DNA from: Caenimonas soli
GTDB lineage: Bacteria; Pseudomonadota; Gammaproteobacteria; Burkholderiales; Burkholderiaceae_C
NCBI RefSeq assembly: GCF_013155545.1
Contig: NZ_JABJVV010000011.1
Span: 1-64,000 of the forward strand
Direction: 5' to 3'
Length of the DNA: 64,000 nucleotides
The position numbers and the translations under genes are program-made. Positions 34,506 through 43,181 of this stretch are shown here, one piece after another. The notes beneath the pieces were generated by a model. It did no database searches, was not told where the DNA came from, and saw only the letters and a program-made list of their open reading frames with translations. Positions within the stretch are counted from its first letter, which is position 1. The number at the start of each line of letters is the position of its first letter.

Positions 34506-35945
34506 ATGACCGTCCAACAGTTCTTTCTTGCCCTTCGGTACCGCTGGCGCACCGCGCTCGCGGTCTGGGGCGCAGCTCTGCTGATAGTCGCAGGGCTCGC
34601 GTCCTTGCTCATGCCGATCCAATACCGCGCCACTTCGGAAATGCTGATCGAGGAGGAAAACCTTGACCCCATCGACGGTGTGACGCTAGCGGGATCCGGC
34701 CTGAGCGTGCCAAGCCGCATGGCGACGCAGGTAGACATCCTGCGAAGCGAACGCGTCATGTTGCGGGCCCTGCGAACGATGGGCCTGCAGAACGACCGTG
34801 CACTGCGGGACCGCTGGACCTCCCAGGCCGGCGGCCGAGGTGACTACGAAGCCTGGCTCGTGGAACGCCTGCAAAAGAAGACCGACATACGCCCTTCGCG
34901 CGACTCCAAGGTGCTGTATGTGTCTCATTCCGCGAAGGACCCCAAGTTCGCGGCACAGTTCTTGAACGCCTTGGTCGATGCGTACGTCCACACGGGACTC
35001 GAACTGCGGCTCGAGCGGGCGCGGCAGTACAACGCCTTCTTTGACGAGCGCTCACGCCAGCTGCGCGAACGGCTCCAGGAAGCCCAGAAGAAAGCATCCG
35101 AGTTCTACCGCCTCAATGGCATCACCGGCGCCGACGAAAAGGCCGACGTGGAGGAAGCCCGGCTGGGGCTGCTCAGCGCGCAAGTGGTGGCGCTACAAGC
35201 CAGTGCCGAGGAGGCGCAGAGACGTCGAAGGGAGGCCGCCTCCAACCCGGACCGGATGGAGGAAGTGCTCAAGGACCCGCTGGTTGCTTCGCTGGAAGCC
35301 ACACTGTCGCTCCAGGAACTGCAACTGAACGAAAACACGTCGCGGATGGGCGACCGCCATCCGAAAGTCCTTGAGTTGCTTGCCACCACCGCCGGGCTGA
35401 GGGCGCGCCTTCAGGCTGCCAAGCGCCGTGCGGCCACCGGCTTCGAGGGAAGCAGCAACGTGTCCGCCAGTCAGCTGGCCGAGCGCACCCGTGCATTGGA
35501 GGCTCAACGCGAGAAGGTGCTGCAGCGCAAGGGCATTCGTGACCAGGCCCGGCTTTTGCAAAACGAGGTGGACGGGGCGCAAAGGGCATTCGACGCGGTG
35601 GTCGCACGCCTGAACAAGACCGCAATGGAGAGGAGCGACACGCAGCCCAACGTATCCATCTTGAAGGTGGCCACAGTTCCGTCGGTGACCGCATCCGCCT
35701 CTCACATTGCGACACTTTCAGCCGCGGCCGTGGTCGGCCTGCTGCTGGCTCTCTTCACGATGGTGATCATCGAGATGCGCGACCGCAGGCTGCGCAACGC
35801 AGAGGACGTGGAGTCCACACTGAAGCAACCCCTGCTCACAGTCCTGCGGCGGCGGCGCCCGCCCGGAGCACCTTCGTCGGTGCGCCAGCTGCTGATTCAG
35901 CCCCGTCCCGCCCTCCCCAACGAAGGAATCCATGCTGGAAATTAG
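34506..35945 (+). CDS. epsF: EpsF-type exopolysaccharide chain-length determinant
   Basis: A 479-residue inner-membrane protein of the Wzz/GNVR class. An N-terminal helix (ALAVWGAALLIVAGLASLLM) and a C-terminal helix (IATLSAAAVVGLLLALFTMV) flank a long periplasmic coiled coil (about 160-400). It has no kinase domain of its own; the partner is the next gene. Together they set polymer length and form the periplasmic part of the export machine. The start MTVQQFFLALRYRWR is chosen because conserved Wzz sequence begins there. The 3' end overlaps epsG by 14 bp. Confidence 0.87.
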   Translation: MTVQQFFLALRYRWRTALAVWGAALLIVAGLASLLMPIQYRATSEMLIEEENLDPIDGVTLAGSGLSVPSRMATQVDILRSERVMLRALRTMGLQNDRALRDRWTSQAGGRGDYEAWLVERLQKKTDIRPSRDSKVLYVSHSAKDPKFAAQFLNALVDAYVHTGLELRLERARQYNAFFDERSRQLRERLQEAQKKASEFYRLNGITGADEKADVEEARLGLLSAQVVALQASAEEAQRRRREAASNPDRMEEVLKDPLVASLEATLSLQELQLNENTSRMGDRHPKVLELLATTAGLRARLQAAKRRAATGFEGSSNVSASQLAERTRALEAQREKVLQRKGIRDQARLLQNEVDGAQRAFDAVVARLNKTAMERSDTQPNVSILKVATVPSVTASASHIATLSAAAVVGLLLALFTMVIIEMRDRRLRNAEDVESTLKQPLLTVLRRRRPPGAPSSVRQLLIQPRPALPNEGIHAGN

Positions 35946-36837
35946 TTCCATTCCCGTGAAACCGAATGCGGGCAACGGCGAGGACCAGTTGCCGGCTCTC
36001 TCGCGCGACCGTCCGATTGGCTATCTCCTTTGCCAGTCCAAGGGACTGCAGCCCTCCCAGGTCGAGCAGATCCTTGTGCATCAGCGCCGGCATGGCGGGA
36101 GATTCGGCGAGGCGGCAATCGCTTTGGGCCTGGCGACGGAAGAAGACATTCTCGAGGTACTGGCCAGGCAGTTCGAATACCCCTACGTGCGCACCTTCGA
36201 CGACAGCGCCATCGATGCTGAACTGGTCTGCGCTTGCGACCCCCTTGGGGAAGATGCGCAATCCTTTCGCGAACTTCGAAGCGAGCTTCTGACGGGGGTG
36301 CTGGACAGATCGACGCCGCGCGCCCTCGCCGTATTGAGTCCGCAAATCGGAGACGGACGCAGCTACGTGGCGGCGAACCTGGCATTGGCCTGCGCGCAGC
36401 TTGGCGGCAGGACCTTGCTGGTCGATGCGGACATGAGGACGCCCCGGCTGCACACGCTGTTCGAGATCGACGATTCCGTGGGCCTGAGCAAGCTGCTGCG
36501 CGGCGGTGTGATGCAGGAAGTCGTCCAGCAGGCTCACAAGTTCCCCGGCCTTTTCCTGCTCGCGGCCGGACCCACCCCGCCCAATCCCCTGGAACTGTTG
36601 CAGCGGTCAGCCTTTTCCAAACTGTTGCGGGAATGGCTCGCCAAGTTCGATCACGTGGTGCTGGATACACCGGCGGCCAGCTATGGGCCGGAGGCGCGGG
36701 TGATCGCTGCCACTGCCGGAGCGGCGCTGGCAGTCGCGCGGCCGCACGCCACGCGGATTGCCGACTTGCAGCGCCTTCTGTCCTCCATCGAGAAAGGTCC
36801 CGCAGCGCTGGCAGGTGTCGTGATGAACGAACACTGA
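35932..36837 (+). CDS. epsG: EpsG-type chain-length-associated BY-kinase-like ATPase
   Basis: A 301-residue protein. The N-terminal MshEN-like domain (about 25-85: RPIGYLLCQSKGLQPSQVEQ, GEAAIALGLATEEDILEVLA) is followed by a CpsD/MinD-type ATPase domain. That domain has the Walker A region LSPQIGDGRSYVAANLALA and Walker A' LLVDADMRTPRLHTLF. The P-loop Lys is replaced in GDGRS, as I recall for EpsG proteins generally, and no C-terminal Tyr cluster is present, so true tyrosine kinase activity is uncertain. It works with the EpsF-type protein. Its stop overlaps the flippase start by one base (TGATG). Confidence 0.83.
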   Translation: MLEISSIPVKPNAGNGEDQLPALSRDRPIGYLLCQSKGLQPSQVEQILVHQRRHGGRFGEAAIALGLATEEDILEVLARQFEYPYVRTFDDSAIDAELVCACDPLGEDAQSFRELRSELLTGVLDRSTPRALAVLSPQIGDGRSYVAANLALACAQLGGRTLLVDADMRTPRLHTLFEIDDSVGLSKLLRGGVMQEVVQQAHKFPGLFLLAAGPTPPNPLELLQRSAFSKLLREWLAKFDHVVLDTPAASYGPEARVIAATAGAALAVARPHATRIADLQRLLSSIEKGPAALAGVVMNEH

Positions 36838-38126
36838 TGAACCAAGACGGGGCAAGCCCTTCAGTTTCAGTCCCGCTCAGCCGGGACCCCCGGCACATGG
36901 CGGGTACTGGCATCAAGATGGCGGAGCTTTCGATTGCGCAGGTTGCCATCTACGCCTTTCCCCTGATCTTTGCAGTGGTCTGCGCGCGAAATCTTGGGCC
37001 GGCCAATTACGGTGTCGTCGCCTTCTACACGGCGCTGACTTCATTCCTGTGCATGTTCATCGAGTTCGGGTTCGACTCTATCGGGGTGCGCGAAGTCCAT
37101 GCAATGAGCAGGCGCGAGGACCCAGAGCAGGTGATGTGGAACGTGACGTTGGCCAAATTGATCGTGTGCCTGCTGACTTGCATAGTGGCCGTGCCGGTGC
37201 TCCTGGCGACCAGAAGCTCCGCGGAGGCGTCGATGTCTTATGCGATGCTGATCTACATGGTTGCATTTGCTCTCGACACGAGCTGGTACCTGCGTTCGCT
37301 GGAGCTGATGCGGTCGGTCATGTTCGTGGCTGCGGCGTCCCGGTTGGCCGGCATCGTCTTGCTGGTCTGCGTGGTGACCGGGCACGACGACGTGGGCGCG
37401 GCGATGTGGACCTACGCCTTCGTGGCTTGGGCGAATGCCATCGTGGGCTGGCTGCTCATGCGCCAGTCGCTAGGGCTCGGCAAGCCGCGGCTTGAGGTGC
37501 CACACCTGAAGTCGCTTTTCAGGAGCGGGGCCGCGATCGTGGTCGGCAATCTCAGCGGGGCCTCGCTTACCAGTGGCGGAATCGCCGTACTCGGTGTGCT
37601 CGCAGACCCGGTGCTGACGGGGGCGGCCAACATGGCCCTGCGGATCAAGACCGCCGGACAAGCCGTCATGCTGCCGCTGAGTCAGTTGGGCTTCGTTCGA
37701 CTGAGCACCCTGGTGGGATACGACCCCACGGCCGCCGTAGCCCTCGGGCGCCGGCTGTTCTACGCACTGATGGCCATCAGCCTGACAGTCGCATTGCTGA
37801 TCATCATCAATGCCGACTTGATAGCGGCGCTCGCCTACGGGCTCCCAAAAGCCCCGGAACCAGCAGGTGTGCTGGTGCGTCTTCTCGCGGTAGGCATCCC
37901 GGCTAGCGTAGCGGGGAACTTGTTTGGCTTGCAATGCCTGACCCTCTTCAAGCAGGAACGTGCTTATGTGCTCGTGTTGTTGGCTGCGGCGGCCATCTTC
38001 TTCGGACTGCTGCTGTTCTCCGATGCCAGCAACTCCCCGAACTACGGTTGGGCCTTTCTGACGGCCGAATCGTGGGTCTTCCTGGCCGCAGGGCTGCATC
38101 TTCGCCGCGTTGTCAGGGCCTCATGA
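36837..38126 (+). CDS. Wzx-like lipid-linked oligosaccharide flippase
   Basis: A 429-residue polytopic protein of the MATE/MOP superfamily. A cytoplasmic N-terminus of about 30 residues is followed by twelve or more helices. Family features include AVVCARNLGPANYGVVAFYT in the first helix pair, GFDSIGVREVHAM after the second, and the C-terminal helices LVLLAAAAIFFGLLLFSDAS. It would flip the undecaprenyl-linked repeat unit to the periplasm for polymerisation. Both ends overlap neighbouring genes by 1-4 bp, placing epsF-epsG-wzx and the second beta-helix gene in one operon. Confidence 0.83.
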   Translation: MNQDGASPSVSVPLSRDPRHMAGTGIKMAELSIAQVAIYAFPLIFAVVCARNLGPANYGVVAFYTALTSFLCMFIEFGFDSIGVREVHAMSRREDPEQVMWNVTLAKLIVCLLTCIVAVPVLLATRSSAEASMSYAMLIYMVAFALDTSWYLRSLELMRSVMFVAAASRLAGIVLLVCVVTGHDDVGAAMWTYAFVAWANAIVGWLLMRQSLGLGKPRLEVPHLKSLFRSGAAIVVGNLSGASLTSGGIAVLGVLADPVLTGAANMALRIKTAGQAVMLPLSQLGFVRLSTLVGYDPTAAVALGRRLFYALMAISLTVALLIIINADLIAALAYGLPKAPEPAGVLVRLLAVGIPASVAGNLFGLQCLTLFKQERAYVLVLLAAAAIFFGLLLFSDASNSPNYGWAFLTAESWVFLAAGLHLRRVVRAS

Positions 38127-39241
38127 TGACGCATGATTTTCGCAGCGGCGCCCCCGGGCTGATCGCGTGCGCGCTTGCATCTTTCCTTGCGACCAGCCAT
38201 TCATCGGTTGGGGTCAATCTGACCGACCACGGCGGTGTGTGTAACGGGGCGACGGATAACTCGGCTGCTATCGCGCTTGGCTTGGCGGACGCCAAAGCGA
38301 AGAACCTGCCCTTGGTGATCCCCACCGGGCAGTGCAATTTCAGCGACATCATTCGCCTGGACGGGGTGAAGTTGACTGGTAACGGCGCAAGTTCGGTGCT
38401 GTACGCGACGAACTGGCAACGCTCTGCCATTTTCATGTCGGGAGCGGCGCCTTCCGTCTCCAATGTCAAGCTGACGGGGGTGAGCGCACCGTCGCGTCAA
38501 GCCCCTTGGGAAATGACCAAGATCACCGTGTTCGGTGCCACCGATTTTGTCATCGACCGGGTCGTGATCGAAGGCTCTCCGGCCGCCGGCATCCAGACGG
38601 CGCAGGCGCCTACTCGCGGGCGCATCACCAACAATGTGGTCAGGAACACGCTGTCCGACGGCATTCACATCACGGGCGTGGCCAGTCATATCCTTGTGGA
38701 AGCCAATTTGGTGGAATACACCGGCGACGACGGCATCGCAGTAGTGAGCTACCGGAGCGATGCGGGTCGGGTCAACAACGTCACGGCTCGCAACAACGTG
38801 GTACGCAACAACCGCTTCGGCCGCAACATGAGCGTCGTGGGTGGCAGTCAGGTGCTCTACCAGAACAACCTGATGCAGAACAACCTGGCCGGACTGGCCT
38901 GCCTCTACATCGCTCAGGAGGGAGGAGGGATGCCAACCCAGGGCAACGACGACGTCAAGGTCGAGCGCAATACTTTGGAGAACTGTGGCGGGCCTGCCGC
39001 GGGCCACGCTGCAGTGATGATCTTCAGCGACGGCAACGAAGCCAACAACAACATCTGGCTGCTCTACAACGACATTCGGCAGTCGGGACGGGCTGGCATT
39101 CGCGTCTACAGCCCCCGGAATCTCGGTGTGCGCCTGGAGGCCAACCGCATCACTGGTGCTTCCTTACCCTTGAACGTCAGCAGTCCTTCTACCACGGTCA
39201 TCCCGTACACGAGCGGGCCGGTCGGCTATGTGAGTCCGTGA
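38123..39241 (+). CDS. Exported right-handed beta-helix protein, duplicate of the lipoprotein's domain
   Basis: A 372-residue exported protein. A Sec signal (PGLIACALASFLATSHSS) leads directly into the beta-helix, without the lipobox, Trp-rich module or Ala-Pro stalk of the gene at 32790. The helix is very similar to that protein, for example IPTGQCNFSDIIR, GASSVLYATNWQRSAIFMSG and APSRQAPWEMTKIT. The product is predicted to be periplasmic or secreted. It may be a lyase, epimerase or polymer-binding protein. The ATG overlaps the flippase stop (ATGA); MMTHDF could also start at the second Met. Confidence 0.75.
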   Translation: MMTHDFRSGAPGLIACALASFLATSHSSVGVNLTDHGGVCNGATDNSAAIALGLADAKAKNLPLVIPTGQCNFSDIIRLDGVKLTGNGASSVLYATNWQRSAIFMSGAAPSVSNVKLTGVSAPSRQAPWEMTKITVFGATDFVIDRVVIEGSPAAGIQTAQAPTRGRITNNVVRNTLSDGIHITGVASHILVEANLVEYTGDDGIAVVSYRSDAGRVNNVTARNNVVRNNRFGRNMSVVGGSQVLYQNNLMQNNLAGLACLYIAQEGGGMPTQGNDDVKVERNTLENCGGPAAGHAAVMIFSDGNEANNNIWLLYNDIRQSGRAGIRVYSPRNLGVRLEANRITGASLPLNVSSPSTTVIPYTSGPVGYVSP

Positions 39242-39257
39242 TCTCAAGGGCGGTGGG

Positions 39258-40850
39258 ATGGCTTTAAGGGCACTGGACCAAACCCCTTCTCAAACTACTG
39301 AGCTGGCTGCCTCAGTTTGTATCATCGGCGCAGGGATCGCGGGCCTGATTGCGGCGGTTCGCCTTGCCCGGAACAAGCAGCGACGAATCATCGTAGTGGA
39401 AAGCGGCCTGAAGAATGGCGACCCCGCTCTTAGCGCTCTCAACGAGATCGACAATCCCGCCAACAACTACGAGGGGGCTCTGGCGGGGAGATCCAGAGGT
39501 TTGGGAGGCACCTCGTTGCTCTGGGGCGGAAAACTCCTTCCTCTCAGTTCGCACGATACGCTGCCCCGTCCCTACCTGGACCTGGACGGATGGCCCTTCG
39601 ATGTTGCGGAACTCGCTCTGTACTACCAGGAGATCGAGTCGCTGATGCGAGTGGATGGTGAAGCTCACGATGGTGAAATAACGGAACAACTCGATCCCAG
39701 GGGGTTCCTTCCCAGAGACGATGTCGATTTTTTCCTTCGATGGCCCAAAAGGCCGACTCCCAGGAATCACAACCTGGCCTATATCTTTCGAACCGAAATT
39801 GAACGACTCGACAATCTCGAGATCTGGGTCGGGGCGACCGTGTCGGGTTTTGACTTCGACTTGTCTTCCAGAATCAAAGCGCTTACCGCCATCAACCATG
39901 CCGGAAAGACCTTGCGCGTGCTCGCGAACGAATATCTCATCACCGCGGGGACATTGGAGTCCACTCGGCTGCTCTTGATTGCAGACCAGCAATCGAACCA
40001 CACCATATCTCGTGACTGCAACGCGCTCGGTCGCTACTTCAACGATCATTTGGGGTTCAATGCAGCGATTCTTCGCCCGCGCGACAAAACGTTAACCAAT
40101 CTCATCCTGAGCGACCGCTACATTTTCTCCACGCAGCGACATTTGCATTTTGAGCTGCGTGCCGAAGCCCAGGAAAAGAGCGGCATTGGCAGCGCCTACT
40201 TTGATGTGGGGGCGGAGCTCCTGGACGATTCCGCTTTGACAAAAGCCAAGCACGTGGTGCAAGGACTGAAGCGAGGAAAACTGGACTTTACTTTCGTGGA
40301 TCTAAAGGCAATCCTTGAAGATTCGCCCTCCTTGTTCTCGACGGCGCAATGGCAATGGACGCGAAAACAAAAATATTGGCCGCCGAATGCAGTCCTGCAA
40401 ATCAAGATTTGGGTTGAACAGCTGCCTCGATGGCAAAACCGCATTTGCCTTTCGGACCACAAGGATGCCCTGCAGCTTCCCAAGTTGAACCTCGAGTGGA
40501 CGAAAACGGCTGCGGAGGAAAAGAGTTTCAGGACGATGGTCGAGAAAATCCGTCGATATTGGGATCGCCACCTGGCGCGCGTTTGCGAGTTGGAGTGGAA
40601 ACCTGAGGCTTTGAATCCTGAATTGCGGATCGTAGATTCGGCGGGTGACCATTTCCACCCCGCTGGCTCGACTCGAATGGGAAGGGATCCTTCGGATTCG
40701 GTCGTGGATTCGCATTTGAGAGTTCACCGCATCCCGAATCTAAGCGTTGCCAGCGCTTCTGTTTTTCCAACCTCCGGGAGCGCCAATCCGACGTTGACCG
40801 TCATGTGCCTGGCCATGCGTGCAGCCGATGCGCTCGCCAAGCACTGTTAG
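39258..40850 (+). CDS. GMC-type FAD-dependent oxidoreductase of the polysaccharide locus
   Basis: A 530-residue flavoprotein. The dinucleotide site is VCIIGAGIAGLIAAVRLAR, the GMC/glucose-dehydrogenase-like loop is SRGLGGTSLLWGGKLLPLSS, and the C-terminal active-site region is AGDHFHPAGSTRMGRDPSDS followed by SVFPTSGSANPTLTVMCLAM. No signal peptide is seen. G+C is lower than in the surrounding genes, hinting at separate acquisition. Similar enzymes in surface-polysaccharide clusters are thought to oxidise a sugar or lipid intermediate. It starts 16 bp after the beta-helix gene and ends 7 bp from the convergent glycosyltransferase. Confidence 0.8.
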   Translation: MALRALDQTPSQTTELAASVCIIGAGIAGLIAAVRLARNKQRRIIVVESGLKNGDPALSALNEIDNPANNYEGALAGRSRGLGGTSLLWGGKLLPLSSHDTLPRPYLDLDGWPFDVAELALYYQEIESLMRVDGEAHDGEITEQLDPRGFLPRDDVDFFLRWPKRPTPRNHNLAYIFRTEIERLDNLEIWVGATVSGFDFDLSSRIKALTAINHAGKTLRVLANEYLITAGTLESTRLLLIADQQSNHTISRDCNALGRYFNDHLGFNAAILRPRDKTLTNLILSDRYIFSTQRHLHFELRAEAQEKSGIGSAYFDVGAELLDDSALTKAKHVVQGLKRGKLDFTFVDLKAILEDSPSLFSTAQWQWTRKQKYWPPNAVLQIKIWVEQLPRWQNRICLSDHKDALQLPKLNLEWTKTAAEEKSFRTMVEKIRRYWDRHLARVCELEWKPEALNPELRIVDSAGDHFHPAGSTRMGRDPSDSVVDSHLRVHRIPNLSVASASVFPTSGSANPTLTVMCLAMRAADALAKHC

Positions 40851-40857
40851 CCGACCT

Positions 40858-41979
40858 TCATGGACGCGCCTGCAACGCTTCGTCGACCAGCCGCTTCAAC
40901 GAGGTCCGGAACAGGTCGAGCGAAAAACGCTCGGCGTTGTTCCTGCACGCTTGCGGGCAGATCTGCGCGCCGGCCTTCTCGAAGCGCGTCACCGCATCGA
41001 CGATTGCCCCGGGCAGCTGCTCGTCGAAGAAGACGCCGGTGGGCGCCGGCGAACTGCCGAGCGGCTGCACGATCTCGCGCGCGCCCCCGCGGCCGAATGC
41101 GATGACGGGCGTTCCACAGGCCTGCGCCTCGACCAGGGTGATGCCGAAGTCCTCCTCCGCGGCGAATACGAACGCTCTCGCGCCTTGCATGTACTCGCGC
41201 AGCTTCTCGAACGGCATGTAACCGACGAGTTCGATGTTCGGCGTCGCAAGCTTGCGGCAACGGTCCAAATCGGGGCCTTCGCCGACAACCACGAGGCGCT
41301 TGTCCGGCATATGCGCGAAGGCTTCGACGATGACGGGCATTTTCTTGTACGGGACCATGCGCGCGGCGGCGAGGTAGTAGTCGCCTTTCTGGCGCCGGAA
41401 GGTGAACGCCTCGATATCCACCGGCGGCGGCAACACGGTGCTGTCGCGCCCGTACACCTTGCGCACCCGCCTGCCGATGTAGGCGGAGTTGGTGAGGAAC
41501 ACGTCCACACCGGACGCGGTGCGCACGTCCCACATCCGGATGTAGTGCAGGACGATCCGCGCGAGCACGCCGCGCACCCCGTTCAGGCGCGACTCCTCCA
41601 GGTATTGATGCTGCAGGTCCCAGGCGTACCGGATTGGCGAGTGCACATAAGAGATGTGCAGCTGGTCCGGCCCGGTGATCACGCCCTTCGCGACAGCGTG
41701 GCTGCTCGAGATCACCAGGTCGTACCCGCGCATGTCGAGCTGTTCGATCGCGAGGGGCATGAGCGGCAGGTAGGCTCGGAACATGCGCCGTGCGAACGGC
41801 AGGCGCTGGATGAAGGTGGTTTTGACCGTACGACCGCCGAGGAAGGCGCGCTCGTCCAGGGAGAGGAAATCGGTGATCGCGAAAACGTCCGCCTGCGGAA
41901 ACACCTGGAGGATTTGCTCCACGACACGCTCCGACCCAGCGTATGTTGCGAACCACTCGTGTACTACGGCAACCTTCAA
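40858..41979 (-). CDS. Family 4 glycosyltransferase
   Basis: A 373-residue GT-B enzyme starting at a TTG (MKVAVVHEWFATYAGSERVV) that overlaps the preceding stop by 4 bp; the frame stays open upstream but has no conserved sequence. The signatures are HSPIRYAWDLQHQYLEES, YYLAAARMVPYKKMPVIVEA and EX7E in EEDFGITLVEAQACGTPVIA. Enzymes of this subtype commonly transfer mannose in exopolysaccharide repeat units. It is co-transcribed with the truncated transferase upstream and convergent with the GMC gene. Confidence 0.86.
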   Translation of the reverse strand: MKVAVVHEWFATYAGSERVVEQILQVFPQADVFAITDFLSLDERAFLGGRTVKTTFIQRLPFARRMFRAYLPLMPLAIEQLDMRGYDLVISSSHAVAKGVITGPDQLHISYVHSPIRYAWDLQHQYLEESRLNGVRGVLARIVLHYIRMWDVRTASGVDVFLTNSAYIGRRVRKVYGRDSTVLPPPVDIEAFTFRRQKGDYYLAAARMVPYKKMPVIVEAFAHMPDKRLVVVGEGPDLDRCRKLATPNIELVGYMPFEKLREYMQGARAFVFAAEEDFGITLVEAQACGTPVIAFGRGGAREIVQPLGSSPAPTGVFFDEQLPGAIVDAVTRFEKAGAQICPQACRNNAERFSLDLFRTSLKRLVDEALQARP

Positions 41980-42860
41980 CTGGAGCCTCGCTCGCGTTCG
42001 AGGGTAGGCACGCGAGGTCGTACTCGGGCCGTGGTGCCGACGAACGGCGGATCGCACACGGACACCAGGGGCAGTCCGGCGATCATGGTCACGCTTACCT
42101 GGGTCAGGTCGTGGATGAAGATGTCCGGAACGAAGCAGACCGAGGCTGTGGTGTCGCGCAAACTGTCCAGCAGGCCGTGGACGCGCGCGCCCCGCGACAT
42201 GGGCAAGGAAATATAGATGACATCGATCGCATGCTTCTTCACGTACTCTGCGACGCTGTCGATGCGGCCGAGCAGCGGCAGCGGACCGGGAGCGTCGAGA
42301 CGCTCGGTGCTGCGGTCCTCGAAGTAGCCGACGAAGTGCTGCCCTTCGGCCTCGCGGTCCTCGATCAGCTGGGCCATGCGCAGCGCGACACTGGTCACGC
42401 CGACCACCACGACCCGCCTCTTCGCGTAAAGCGGCCAGAACAGCGGCGCGATTCTGGGCGACGCCATATGCAGCAGCAGCAGGATGCCTGGCGCCGTGAG
42501 CAGCCAGTACATCACGACGGCGGGCTCTGTCCGGAAGTTGTCGCGCAGGTACAGCTTGGCAGCCCAGAAGAAACACACGCCGCAAACCACCTTGAGCCAA
42601 TTACCGAGGAGGTGCCCCGCGACCCCCGTGGAGAAGCGGCGGAACGGCACTTCGGCGGGGAAGCCGATGGTGAACGCCAGGACCATGAGGATCAAGTCGT
42701 CGTGCGAGAAAGGCCGGGCATACAGCTTCAGAACGGCGACGTACGCCAACACAGCCACGAGCGGGTCAATCGCCGATCGCACTAGCGACCAAGGGTGTCC
42801 CGCGCAAGATACTGCCGAGGGCAGGCTGTGCGAGTGGATTCGCGAGGTGGCGTGCTTCAT
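41976..42860 (-). CDS. Truncated polyprenyl-phosphate sugar transferase lacking its catalytic domain
   Basis: A 294-residue protein equivalent to the first two thirds of a WcaJ/PssY-type initiating transferase. It has four or five membrane helices and the CoA-binding-like domain (RRVVVVGVTSVALRMAQLIE, AIDVIYISLPMSRGARVHGL, ASVCFVPDIFIHDL). It stops after GLPLVSVCDPPFVG, exactly where the intact paralogue at 43182 continues into the phosphosugar-transferase domain. The tail after that point (TTARVRPRVPTLERERGSS) is unrelated. It cannot start a repeat unit by itself. It may be a decayed paralogue or a regulatory partner. Its stop overlaps the following TTG start. Confidence 0.8.
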   Translation of the reverse strand: MKHATSRIHSHSLPSAVSCAGHPWSLVRSAIDPLVAVLAYVAVLKLYARPFSHDDLILMVLAFTIGFPAEVPFRRFSTGVAGHLLGNWLKVVCGVCFFWAAKLYLRDNFRTEPAVVMYWLLTAPGILLLLHMASPRIAPLFWPLYAKRRVVVVGVTSVALRMAQLIEDREAEGQHFVGYFEDRSTERLDAPGPLPLLGRIDSVAEYVKKHAIDVIYISLPMSRGARVHGLLDSLRDTTASVCFVPDIFIHDLTQVSVTMIAGLPLVSVCDPPFVGTTARVRPRVPTLERERGSS

Positions 42861-43181
42861 CCAGCCTCGCCCGGTGTGCGCGACAGCACCAGAAAGTGAA
42901 GCGTCTTATTGTTTTCCACGTAACAGGTTATAGAAGGCGCTCATCCCGACCGGTGAAACAGTTCATTGTTGGCCGATCAAGCCCGGACGTGGGCGCAGGG
43001 GATATAAGCGAACCCCAGCAAGGACAAACTGCTCGAGCGGTAGCGTGCCGTTGTTTGTGCAAATTACAAGCCGCTACAGGTCGGCATCGGGCGGCATCGA
43101 GTAAGTTGCCGCGACCGCCGGCGATGGGACTCGGGCACACCGTTTGCCCTGCTAAGAGTCCGGCGGCCCGCAACAACTTAA
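42861..43181. promoter_or_regulatory. Divergent intergenic region of the two initiating-transferase paralogues
   Basis: These 321 bp separate the truncated (leftward) and intact (rightward) genes. The only signal I can support is the sigma-54 promoter at 43133-43148, serving the rightward gene. No matching -24/-12 site was found for the leftward gene. Confidence 0.5.
43133..43148 (+). promoter_or_regulatory. Sigma-54 (-24/-12) promoter of the initiating transferase gene
   Basis: GGGCACACCGTTTGCC fits the RpoN consensus with exact GG/GC spacing. The wider 22-bp context (CGGGCACAC..., ending ...TTGCCCTGC) is shared with the epsF promoter at 34410, differing only in the spacer and last base. 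The predicted transcript start is near 43159, about 23 nt before the ATG at 43182. Confidence 0.75.
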
